A DNA stretch of 64,000 bases from Trebouxia sp. TZW2008 (lineage: Eukaryota > Chlorophyta > Trebouxiophyceae > Trebouxiales > Trebouxiaceae), in contig BDIU01000280.1 in the NCBI GenBank assembly GCA_002118135.1, forward strand, positions 62,001-126,000, written 5' to 3'. The first letter of the stretch is position 1. Every line of letters begins with the position of its first letter. Under the pieces are notes generated by a model. The model had not been told where the DNA came from. It made no database searches and saw only the letters and a program-made list of their open reading frames with translations. A program made the position numbers and the translations under genes. This document shows positions 1-34,383 of the stretch, piece after piece.

Positions 1-157
1 TGCCTTGTAATGTGCTATGTAAGATGCTACAACACTGTGGAAATAAGGGCACATCAAACACTTCTGAAAGTTCAATTGTAGAGGTTTGTAGGAAATCAGC
101 TCACTTTGCCTGACTATAGCCATGCAGCATAACAGCTAGAGGCATTTGAGAGCTTAC

Positions 158-3100
158 CCAAGATGTCTATGAAAGGTTCAAAGCCTTTGAGTTCCATAAA
201 CAGCTGCTGGCCCTCTTCAGGTACTTCAAATTTGATCCAATCTTGGTAGAACTCTTCAAACCATTCTGGAAGTGAAGGCATTGCATGCTGCCAGAAATGC
301 AATGGCACTATTGGGTCGTCATGAAATGGAATGAGCAGCGCAAGTACATCGCGCTGGGTCTCTGACTTGCTTGAGCCTCTGGAATTTGGGCCTTGAGAAG
401 TAAGGTTGTGTTGCTCATTCTGAGATGAAGACATGGTCAGAGCGTCAATGATGCGCAGCACAACCACCTGCAGGCACGTCATGTGGTTTGACACTGTTGA
501 GTTGAACACAGTGCAAACTGCATGCACATCATAGGGGCAGGGCTAAGCTAGAGGTTGGGTTCTGTTTCTCATTATGAGATGAAGACATGGTCAGAGCGTG
601 CACACTACGTAGTTTGCCTTTGTTCATGCTGAGCGAAATGCAACGTGCAAAAACAAGTGGACGATCTGCTTGGGCAGATGACATGCTGCAAGTCAGCAGC
701 TGCCAGGGCAGGGTCATGTGAACACTTTATGTGCATTGCAGTTGTATATTTGACTTGCTTATATTTTTAGCTACAGTTTGACTTGCTCCTACAGTGTAAA
801 AAACGTTTTACATGCGGCTCAATACGGCATGACTACGCTGTTCGACACAACATAGGCATCAGTTTTCATCATCAGCACCATGAAGCAACGATAATCATAT
901 TGTATGTCTGTCCATCAATCAGGCAGACAAGCTCAGCAGCTGAACATCAATGCTGTTGTTCCAACTGACCTCACAGCAGACATGCCATAATCAGGGCGAG
1001 TAAGTGAAGAACTCCACAAGAACGCAACTCGCTGATTTCAACTGTCATCACAGCAGACACACCATATTTGAGGGACATGTTCTGAACACTGCCAGACAGA
1101 AGTTGCATCTCACCTTCCTCCAGCTTTCACTAGCAGACTTGTTACTACGCTCAACAACAGGTTTATTGTTGACTAATCAACTGACAAGAAGGGTCTTTCC
1201 CAATTCACCTGGTAAATAGGGTCTCTTTCGTCGCATGGCAGACTTGCCATTGCCTGCAGGGCCCTCTTTGCAAAGTGCGCCACGCCATGCAGAAGCTTGG
1301 TTTGTATGTTGGTGTCTGCGGTGACATCAGGCAGCTTGGCAAGAAGGCTTGCCATCAGCTGCAAGCCTGTTGTCCCACACTGCATGACACATTAATGTTG
1401 CATTCTCAATTTGCTCCTTTTTTTGCTTTCTTTGTCCTTTGTTCTGGTTGTTTCTATGTAAGGGGACCAGGCCACACATCTGGCACGTCTGGCACTGACC
1501 AGGACAAAGTGCGCCACACCATGCAACAGCTGGCCTTGTACTACATTGGCATCTGCCTTGACCTCAGGCAGCTTGGCAAGAAGGCTTGCCATCAGCTGCA
1601 AGCTTGTTGTCCCACACTGCATAACACATTACGTTTGCGTTCTGATTCTCCATTTTATTTTTTTTTGCTTTCTTTGTTCTTTGCTTCGTTTCTTTCTATG
1701 AAGTGGGTTTAGGTTATAAAAGGTGGTCTGTCACTGACCAGGACAAAGTGCATCCCATCGTGCAACAGCCAGCCTTGTATTTTGGCATTTGCACTGACCT
1801 CAGGTGGCTTGGCAAGCAGGTTTGCCATCAGCTGCAAGCCTGTTGTCCCATACTGCATGACATTTTGTCTTGGGTTCTGTTTTGCCTTTCCTTCTTTTTG
1901 CTTTCTTTGTTCAGCTATTCTGTCTGTGAAGTGGGTTTAGGCTATTGACGACGGTCTGGCACTGACCAGGACATTCATTCAGATGTGTGCGAGGAGGGTT
2001 GAGGGACTGGTTAGAAATGCATTCATTGTATGTGCTGAGAAGATTGCACATGAGTGGTTGTGATGCTGATCTTAGCAGAAGCAAGCTCTGTCTATACAGA
2101 GATGTCCAGATGAGTGGCAAGCGTGCTGTAACAGCCTTTCTCTATGTACCAGCATCGTGCTTGGCGTGCGTCTTTCAGCTTGCACCATATGTTCTGTGAC
2201 GCAGTGACGTCTGTTCACAACATGATATGCAACCCACTGGCAACTGAAGAGTCCAACAGCGCTACTGAAAACCCGTGAATGCTTTTCACCTCTTTGATTT
2301 GCCATTTTCGTTCTTGTTCTGTTTCAGGCATGAATCGTTACCTGATTGAGGGCTGAGTGCAGACCCACTTTCTGCTGCACCTGGCCCATATGATACAGCG
2401 CCCTGCTGAGCGCTAGGCAATGCTCATCACCCCAGGGTGCAGTTGCCTGCAGGCGGGATGATCATTATTGACAATTGCTAACGCTATAATGCAGACAGTG
2501 ACAGTCTTGAGTAGTGCTTCCAAAGTGGTTTAGCATGTGGACAGACTAGGTTGCTCAAAGACAGTCGCTTGGTGATTATACGTACCTAGCAAGGCCTTTG
2601 AGCCCAAATAGTATGTGTTTTTATACATGTGAATGTATCATGATCATCATCAATTGACATGTCGGAGTATGATGGCCATCATCAGGTTGATAATCTGGTC
2701 ACTACGGATGATGCCTTGCTGGTTACTATCTGGTACGATCTGGTCACTGTATGGTCACAACCTGTCCTGTACTGATGTGAAACCCTAGACCCTGATTGTC
2801 TTCGACATTGTCTACACTATTCTTGCCTTTGTATCATGACAAACGTACTGCTGTGAAGTGTGCTTGCATTACGATGACCATGCTGACAAACAGAACAGTA
2901 CAGTAGTGCAACTGCTGAGGGTTCCGCTGCTGTGCTTGTACCATACATCATCTCCCAACAGCAAGCATGTTGCCCTGTGACATGGACAATGCTTGGGTTC
3001 AACAAAATAAAAAGGACATGCACAATGCGCGGCAACATGCACTTACATCGATGGCGCTTGTGATGCTCGCGTGAGCAAGCTCCATGGTGCCTTTTCTCAT

Positions 3101-6100
3101 GGCAGAAGCCCACCAGTGTGTTTGGCTGCCAAAGTCTGCATTGCTGGGATCCAATTCCTGTGTGACATGAAATGATGGCATTGTAAGCTTGCTTTGCACA
3201 TCAGGACATCTTTTACATGAAGTGCAGATACTGACATGTAGTTGCTGAATGAAGTCAGGACCTGCTTGCAAAGACAGACAGCCGTATGTCTGTATGAAAC
3301 TTGAAACAAATGATGCACAAATTCCTTGCAGGCGCAGCATGCACAGCAGCACACTGCTGAGCAATGCACTACTTTAAGGCAGGTATGGTAAGTGCTTGTT
3401 GCCTCAATGAGAACAGCAAGCTGTGCATGCAGAAAACATGGCTGATGTAATGCATTACAGATTGAGCATGCAAAGCATACTCAGCATGACAACCTTCAGC
3501 ATTCAGCCATCAACAATGTCATTTGTTGCATGCACTTGCTAACACTAGCATTCACAAGGCTGCATGCATCTAGCCAGACATGACTGTTTGGCACCAGCAG
3601 ACATATGCAACAAACGTCGCTGCAACACATTCTTTAGCGCACATCAGCGAGCCCAATGGCAAGAACAAGCAGAATAGCTGCACCTGAGACCAAAGGCTGG
3701 CCAAGCAAGCAACAAAATGTAGCTGCGTTGTATGCTGCCCGCCAGAAAGCCGACTGGCAGTGTCAAAGCCACAAGTATCAAAGTTGTGTCCATCTGTGCA
3801 CCCAGTGGCGTATGTGGCAAGGAGCAGGTGTCTGCATTGTGTTTCATCATCCAGCACAGATGCCAGCGCTTCAACTATACTGGCGACAAAGTCATGGCAA
3901 AGCGGCTCTGAGCAACATGAGCCTGCAACGGCAATCAATCACATCAGCGCTTGTAAGTAAAAGATGAGTGGCATCGACATTATCATGCATTTTGTCGGAC
4001 TAGCAGTACACCCTTGATGCATAGACTGCTGCAGACTGGGCATAGTCGTTGGATTAGGGCTCTGTGCCATAGTAGTTTGTGCACACAACAGCATGCAGGA
4101 CCTCTGGTCAGTTAGACAGAAGCTTCTGGAAGCAAGAGCGCTTGAATGCAACAACATGCAGACAGCCATGGACCCTTGAACAAGTGGCCACATGGACTCT
4201 TCAATGAGTAGCTAGCTACACTCACAGCACAATCTCCACAGCTCCTCTGCGATGTAGAACTTGAAGTGACTGAGGCTGGAAACATCTGTTGGTGGCCCAT
4301 TTGGCACATCGCCGTCTTTTGCAAGACTCTGCTGGGTCAAACCATTGTCTTCAAATTTGAAAGATAGGACTAAAGGGTCAATGCTTATCCTCTTGAGGAA
4401 CGCAAGCAACAGCTTGATACTGGGAGATGTTGCTGGCTGATTCAAGACTGTTGCAAGCACATTGACAAGGTGCTCCCTGCAATGTAAACAGAAGTTGCAG
4501 TGAGCTAGGCACCTGATGCCGGCAACTGTTTGTGGTCATGCAGAAGATGTGGTGGAAGCTGGTTGAATTCGGATCCTTTAGCTGCTGCAGATAAACCAGA
4601 ATCATCCACGGCATAGCTTGTACGTTCAACCCTAAAGATCTGGTTCCAGGCGGCCCATTGACTCATGACATGATTGGGCAGTGCTATCATGTTAGTAATT
4701 TGCAGCTGCAAAATTTGCACTTGTTGTTGTGCAGTGCAGCAGATAGGACTAATATTCACCTTATGGGTTGCAGCTTCTATGTGCTGAATGCATGCAGAAA
4801 CACTGACCTCATTAGGCCTGTGATCTCTATCTGCAAGTTTGTCAAATGACCATCCTAATCTGCGGTTGTAAGTGTGCTACAATACAAAAAGTGGGTAGCA
4901 GCTGCTTTCAAGGTCAGGCATGAACACACAAACAATCACATACCTCATCAGGTCTGTGATGTCAATCTCCAAGTTCAGCAGATGGTCAGCCACAAGTCTG
5001 TACGCCACTTCAGCTAGACAATTGTGTTGCCTGCTGATCTCGTCTTCTGTACACTGAGGCGCAAGCCTCAATCGCTCAGCTAGCTGTTGGCCGGGCTGCA
5101 TATGTGACCCAAACAAGTCATGGGTCTTGATGACAGCTCCAAACAAAAGCTGAACGTCCAGCCCATCAGTAGGGGAGGGGTTTGGTGCAGGTCTGGAAGG
5201 GTCGTGAGAAAGCGCTGCAAGCTCGAGTAGCCTGTTTAGCACGTCAGCAATCTTGAAGGCCAATGGCAGTTGCTCTGATAGAGACTCCAGTTTCCATTGT
5301 GCCATGAGTGCTGCTCCTGTATATTCCACACGCTTATGCTTTTCAGGACAGCATCTAAGGGATCATATGCAGGTGTTTAAGTTATTCTTCATTGCCTTGA
5401 ATTGTCTCAACATGTGATCAGGTCTTGACACACGCAATCAGACTTATTGGCTGGCCAAAGCATGTAATCCCTCTCTCTAAGAGATCGACATGCTAGAGCA
5501 TTTGCAAAACTCACAGGGTGTCAGAACGCAATGCAGTATGTCTCGCAACAGCAAAAGATCAGCATGTGCAGACAATGATGCAGTCAAGTCCTTTGCAATT
5601 TCACACATCACAAGGAGCATCAAAGGCGCCTGACAACAGGGACACGGCAAAGCAGGAACACTTTGTGAGCACAGCAAGCTGTACCAGAGAGCCATCTAGG
5701 CATTTCTTCACTCAACAGAATAATCAGATATTGGGGCAACCATATGTAAACCATTGCATCAGCAATCTGCTGAATGATATCCGGAGCAGCAGCTGCTGTG
5801 GTTGTCATTAACAGCTTGTGCAGAATTGCAACAGCAGCTGCTTGTGCTTGTGGATCTTGAAGTGAGTCTTCAACAGTCTTCAAGGCTAGCCCAACTGTGA
5901 TTGGAGCGTCTGCAGTCACAGTGCGTATTGCATGAAGGAACTCCTTGCAATGTCGCAGTTAGGCCTGCTGACCAGATGACATGTCAACTGAAAGAAGGCA
6001 AAAGTGACAAATTTTGTATTGGTGTGATCGCCAGAGGGGCAAGGTTTGAACATGCTCAAGGTCAACTGTAGCCTGATGACCTGGACTACGACGCAGCACA

Positions 6101-7400
6101 GTACGTCACAGAGTAAGCCTGCTGTATGGCTCACAGAAACAAGGCGAGGCATATCTGCTGTCTACCTTGCGTTTGCGCGGGCACAGGTATCAATCAATCA
6201 ATCGACAACACAACAAAGGCACAGATATAACAATGGTATGTCAGTGAGTATATTTAGCAATAGACTGCAGATGCAACAGGTGAGGGCTGAAGAGTCACAG
6301 ACCTGTAGAGAAGAAAGCATGTGCTGAAGCCTGGAATACGGCAGAGTCATGGCTTGGAATCAGGTGCTCCAAGATGTCCATAGACCATGAAGTTGCATCA
6401 GCAGAGATCGCATCTGATCTGCTTTCGCTCATTTGCTCTGAGGCTTGCATAGTCATCTGAATGGATGCTGCATGTAGGGCTTGTGCTTCTTCACATTCTG
6501 TTGCTGACAAGGGGCTATTTGCTAGTAGCTGCATCTTCCCTTCTACTTTGTGGCTTGTATAGGTCACACTTGATCTAAGTGATGTAACTGCCTTATTCAG
6601 TGTTGACTCAGAGCTTCTGATGGAAGTCAGCAGCAGCAGCAGCTTCAGCAGCAGCAACATGACCCGCGCATGGCACATGTATGAGCTCTCTGAGCTCGAA
6701 GCTGAGCTTTTGCTGTCAGGAAGTATGTTGCTGCATACTAGATGGTTCTGAAGCTGTGTTGCCTCACTGATGGCAGCTTGTTTGCCATCATTTTGCTGCT
6801 GCCCTGCTCTTGTGTGCATGGGCACGACGGTTTGCACCAGAAGCAGAATAGACTTGATAGCTGGCGGCACAGCAGCAAATTCACTGGAAGACATGTCTTC
6901 GTTTAACAGATGCAGATCCTTGGGAACAGCCTCGCTTGGGAGCTGCTCATTAAAGTTTGCAAGGACTTGCAAGTCAGACAGCCCCAAAGCGGTCCAGATG
7001 CAGTCATTGGCCAAAACCTCAGCGCTTCTGAGCCAAATTTCACTTCCAAAGACTGGTGGGACTGCTTCTTGTGATCCAATGGCCAAGAGGCTTTGCCAGA
7101 CGTATGAAGCTATTGTGTGAGGCCACTCGGCCTTGAAGACTGCGACGCTGTCACTAGATAACTGCAAATGGTACCAGCGCGTTGAATGCAGAATCTGAGG
7201 TGCTCAGGCGGTAGCCATCAGAGTTTTGGATCAGTACCTGCTCGAGCGGTCGAACTTGCAAAAGAAACCCATTCGCACGCCAGTGATAGCCTGTGCGATT
7301 TAGGCCGAGTTGAGGACCCAAGAAACGTACAGAACGCGCAGATGTATGGGCCTCGAAACGTTGTCTGTATTCAAGTCTCCTGTGACTCTGCGGGCACACG
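158..7400 (-). CDS. Large helical protein of unknown family, multi-exon, partial
   Basis: I do not recognise the family. Exons supported by open frame, GT..AG borders and matching phase are 7238-7400, 6303-7161, 5685-5909 and 4944-5316. Further exons are 3047-3157 (37 codons, phase 0), 1209-1379 (57 codons, phase 0) and 158-467. Coding segments near 4229-4700 and 3796-3922 clearly belong but their borders are unresolved. The product is rich in Leu and Ala, with helical stretches such as LQLMASLLAKLP, HDFVASIVEALASVL and AVFKAEWPHTIASYVWQSLL, suggesting a HEAT/ARM-like solenoid (inference). No signal peptide, membrane segment or catalytic motif is visible. The true start is unresolved: a short open segment at 7460-7519 with a GTACGC donor does not join 7400 in phase. 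The gene continues beyond the left edge. Three introns carry partial exon copies, listed separately. Strand and multi-exon structure are well supported; function is not. Confidence 0.6.
590..717 (-). repeat. Decayed 5'-edge copy of the exon at 158-467
   Basis: On the minus strand the words around ALTMSSS followed by an NE-containing stretch occur both in the exon at 158-467 and again just upstream (plus-strand 540-600). The copy lacks the rest of the exon and is in an intron. Confidence 0.5.
1209..1865 (-). repeat. Three tandem copies of a 57-codon exon (one complete, two truncated)
   Basis: The segment encoding QLMASLLAKLP and LLHG(V)AHF occurs three times, at about 1861-1735, 1622-1500 and 1379-1209 (minus-strand order). 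Only the last copy continues to a donor (GTGAAT after position 1209) and keeps phase 0 with the exon at 3047-3157. The first two stop being similar at about two thirds of the exon and run into pyrimidine-rich intron sequence. Confidence 0.75.
1866..3046. other. Intron without recognised content
   Basis: Between the exon at 3047-3157 and the tandem exon array I see no further supported exon, RNA gene or repeat. The stretch 2620-2760 is rich in short GATCATCA/TGGTCAC words, but I assign no function to it. Confidence 0.4.
4808..4830 (-). repeat. Decayed 3'-edge copy of the exon at 4944-5316
   Basis: On the minus strand, the last 20 or so bases of the exon 4944-5316 (ending CTGATGAG then GT) are echoed about 120 bp downstream as CCTAATGAG followed by GTCAGTG. 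In frame the copy would introduce a stop, so it is not likely to be an exon. Confidence 0.45.
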
Positions 7401-8224
7401 CTGCAAAGTGAGCAAGCGCCGCTCGATGGCTCAAGCGCGGAGGCGCAGCGGCGAGGCGTACCTTGAATTTGACGTTCACTTTCATCTTGCAAGAGCCATC
7501 CCGCAATCGAACTGTCATGCGCTGCCTTGTAGGCTTCTAGGCCCCACTATGAAAGCTGAACTGAGACATCTCCGAAACCATGTGCATGAACGGTGATATC
7601 TCCAAGACCACATGCATGAAAAGTTGTTGCCCGGCTGCTCTCAAGGTTTTTTGCAGTCCGATCGTGGCCGAGTGACTAGCTCTTCCAGGCAATCGGGACA
7701 AGGCAGCAAGCTGCGACATCTGATTGATCAAATTGAATGTGAAAATGCAGACCATGAAAAGTGGTACCTAGTAGTAGCTGTGGCTTGCAATTTTTGATGG
7801 TGAATGCTTTTCCATCAAGGATGCAAGGATTGCTTGCTTGTCTTGTGTATATGGTCACCTGCAAGTTTGCTAACGGTAAAGCTGTCTTGGAGTGAAGTGT
7901 AAGCAGAACTCATGTACAAGTGTCGCATGATATTGTATATCTAGGAATTCTCACTGAATGAGACCCTGATTAAAAAGTCTAACGATGCACAAATTGAAAG
8001 GCTGGCGACTTGGGCATGCGCTGTTTTGTGTCATGGAGTTCGATTGCGCACGTCCAGGTCGGATCAGCCAGTTCGAACTTGTTGCATGCCTCTGCCACCG
8101 TTAACTCGTTGCAGGGTTAGTCATTCGTGGTCTTGAGTCGTATCTAGCTAAACGACGTCGTTGCTATGGCGCCCAACTCGTGAAGCAGCAGGGCACGCCG
8201 TTTGCGGCTGTCCGCGGCCGAAAC
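7401..8224. promoter_or_regulatory. Presumed bidirectional upstream region between the unknown gene and GH9 gene A
   Basis: The unknown gene leaves to the left and gene A to the right, so this 0.8 kb should hold both 5' regions. I see no clear TATA box or other element to name. The region 7540-7620 holds a short direct repeat (CATCTCCGAAACCATGTGCATGAA versions). Assignment rests on gene orientation only. Confidence 0.3.
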
Positions 8225-23650
<15,426 letters not shown>

Positions 23651-25020
23651 CTGCATGATGACATATCAGACTCCCTGCGAGAAGCAAGGACTTTGGCAGC
23701 GGTTGTGAGACAGCATACATAGCTCTCACAAATGTCTCAAGCTGTGATGCCTTGAGGAGACTTTGGAGCAAATATGGGCAATGATGTGAGCAAAAGATGC
23801 TTAATTGGTTGGCCTAGATGATGTTTCCTAGTGCAGGGTGGTTGAGCAAAATACTGCAGTCTCAGCTGCTGTATTAGATGCACATGGTGAGAGTACTGCA
23901 TGTCAGCTGATCATGCCGAAATGCAGACCGGAATGGTGTGGTCATGTGAATTGTCTGCCAATACTGTAGCACTGCAAAACTGTGTAGCTCTAAATACTGA
24001 AGAAGGACTTCAGCACTGCAGCACTGAGACATCATTTAACTGTAGCAACTATTGAAAAGACTCCAATGATGGATAGACGAAAGACACATGTTGTAGTTGA
24101 TAGTGATTGTTGCTCAGACTAATAGGTGGAGGATTGCCTCAAATCACTGCAACACTTTTGTCACTTAGAATAGCTATTTGAATTGAGCAGTATTGGTTAC
24201 TGCATTAGCTAGCTGTTTGTATTTAACAGTAGTGGTGACTGAGTTAGCTAGCTAGCCTAGTAGATTGAAGGCTTCAGCTCTTACTGCACAACTTTCAGGT
24301 GCAGGAGCCTGCACCTGGGGCCGAATCGATTCAGTCAGTTGAGTCACACAGGATTCCTGCCACTAGCGATGTACACTTGCGCACATCTTTGTTCAAGCTT
24401 GCTCACTCACTCATTCGCTCACTTGCTCACCCACTCACTCACTCACCTTCACTCACTCACTCACCTTCACTCTTTTACTCACCCGCCCTACAGAGCTGCT
24501 GAGAAGCTCAGTGCACAGTGAGCAAAATGCAGGGGACAACTCTGACTCAGATCCAAGACGTGATGATTAAACCAACATTGGTTCTTGCACTTGAAGCCAG
24601 AGTACAGTCTGTTCCAACTTGACAGACCATGTTTGCAACACAATTCAAAGACTGGGCAAGCACTCAAATCTGAGCAAGCTGTCAAATGGTTGCACCTGCC
24701 ATACAAGCCCATAGCATTGACTGATATCAGTGCTACAAATATTACATCAGACAAATGAACCCAGTTTGACAAGAGCAAGGAGGGAAGCCAAGCTAGGCAA
24801 TTGCCTAGGTATCTAGATCAATACACTACTCCGCTATGAGCCACTGACACTGGCAATTGCAATGTCTTCAGTTCTTTACACAGTTTGTCCACACAACCGT
24901 ACAAAAATACAGACCTACTCTACGCTAACCATTCAGCAAGCCGCTACATGTCACATCAACTGTACTAGCTACTAGCTATAATATGTGTTTACATGACAAC
25001 CTCTCTGCAGTGTAACACAT
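23651..25020. other. Intergenic region between convergent genes A and B
   Basis: Both genes end here, so it should hold two 3' untranslated regions. A CACT/CTCA tetranucleotide repeat lies at about 24399-24484. I see no supported gene. No canonical polyadenylation signal could be assigned with confidence. Confidence 0.5.
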
Positions 25021-32716
<7,696 letters not shown>

Positions 32717-34383
32717 TGGGATTTGGCTGCAAGCGCCGGAACGCCTGTCGATAGTGCGCATGGGCTGTTGAACGGCTTAGCTCGGCGAATGTCCCCTTCA
32801 GTGCACGAATTTAGTCATCGGCTGCACAATTCAACTCAGAAATCACTTGCTTGACAACCAGCCTAGCGCAACTTGCATTTGTTGACACGCAACCAACAGG
32901 TAGCTATCGACTTTTGACCTGATTGCTTACTCTGAGCGTAGCTGATCCTGCGATCGGCACTGCTTGTTAGCTGTAGCCGCCAATGGCATGTTCATCACAG
33001 TATTGTTCGCAAACTGTTACATCAAATCTTGCACTTGCTGCAACAGCTGACCTTGAGCATTGACGCCTTGCATTGTCCCAGGGAAAACTTTGCTGATATC
33101 TCAGAGAGCACGACAAAGTTTTTTGCAGCCTCCATGGCTCTTGTTAATAGCACAGTATTCGTTGCAATCTGCAGTCACTGGGCACTATGATGCTGAACGG
33201 CATCGCCTCATCTTCTGTTTCTGAACGGACTTGGCATCATTGCAGGTGGTCAACTTGCTGCATGAATTGCGCTCAGAAGCCAGACTGAGCTCAAAGGCCG
33301 TGCGTTCAGCATTGACACACCAGTCATGTCTGAATCTCCTGAGAATTGCACAGCATGCTGCAAGGTATTGCCTGCTGCTGAGCATGGCATCAGATGCCAT
33401 CTTCAGTGCCAGTTGTCTGCAAAGCAAGCATTTTCCTTGAAGCTGAGCTCAATCACAACGCTTAACGGCATAGACTTTTCTTTTCCCTCTCTGAGCTCAA
33501 GTATTGCCTCGAGGTCTGCTGTGAGGTCCACAGCACAGCTCAGCGCAGCCTCATGCAGTTGCGAAGCATGGTAACAGGTGCGATGTGGGTGCCCCGTTGG
33601 GTCGCCTAGCTTGTGCAAGAGGCTGAAGGGTGTCTGTAGTTGACCAGCCATGGCTAAGGCTGCTGTGATCTCAAGTCAAGAAGGCAATGGCTGAGAAACG
33701 CTGTGAGGTCTTTGCAGATAACTCCTTGCATGCCTCTGCATGAGGTGGAGGTGAGCTTTCAACATCTTTGTTGCTGCAACAGTGAATCCTTTAGTAGTGA
33801 TAAGTGGGAGTCCGAGGCAGGAATGGACAGCATGGCTTGCCAATCAATGTGAGAACGTGTGATCAAAGCTGCAAAGAGCTGTAAATGCTGTCTCACTGCT
33901 TTCAAGTAGGCCTTTGACACCCAAGCAGCTGACAACTGCAGCGTCCTGCACCGTTCCAGTCTGACCCTGCTATTGATGCAGCTACTAACAGAACCTATGC
34001 AACTGTCAATCTCAGGTCTACACATGGACTGCCTGCAGCTGCCAGAAAGCCGTGCCTGCTGGATCTCTGCACGCCATCCCAAGATCAGAACAAGTTGTGG
34101 CGAGGACTCTATGTATGGTCGAGTGTGGATTGCGCAGTCCGCTCTTGGAGTTCTTAGGAGCATGTTGAATGCAGACAAACAAGCTGACCGGCATTATGGC
34201 GCACAAAACTGCTGAGTTCTTGCTCGGTCGAGTTAGAAGGTCAATCGACTTTAATCAGAATTCTGATCCAAGGCTGATTGCAAGGCCCAACTTGTTAGTC
34301 ATCTCGGCTACCCAAGGCAAGACACCCTGACGGACGCTGCAATTGGTGAACAGCCCGGGCGCTTTTGCTGCATCAGGGCCACG
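32717..34383. promoter_or_regulatory. Divergent upstream region of GH9 genes B and C, with a possible small gene
   Basis: The 1.67 kb between the two start codons should hold both promoters. No TATA box is obvious. A short R1 core (CTTAACGGCATAGACTTTTC) lies at about 33461. Several minus-strand open stretches look weakly coding: 33759-34178 and 33460-33651, the latter containing LLHKLGDPTGHPHRTC. They may be exons of a small unrecognised gene or chance. Confidence 0.35.
33403..34178 (-). CDS. Possible hypothetical gene, minus strand
   Basis: Two neighbouring minus-strand open segments, 33759-34178 (140 codons) and 33403-33651 (83 codons), have Leu/Ala-rich, protein-like composition (for example WVSKAYLKAVRQHLQLFAAL and ALSCAVDLTADLEAIL). 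I could not find a start, splice borders in phase or a family. It could equally be noise in the B/C promoter region. Confidence 0.2.

Noticed and set aside
24299..24521. Open frame rich in His/Ser/Leu/Thr
   Set aside because: Produced by the CACT/CTCA tetranucleotide repeat between genes A and B.
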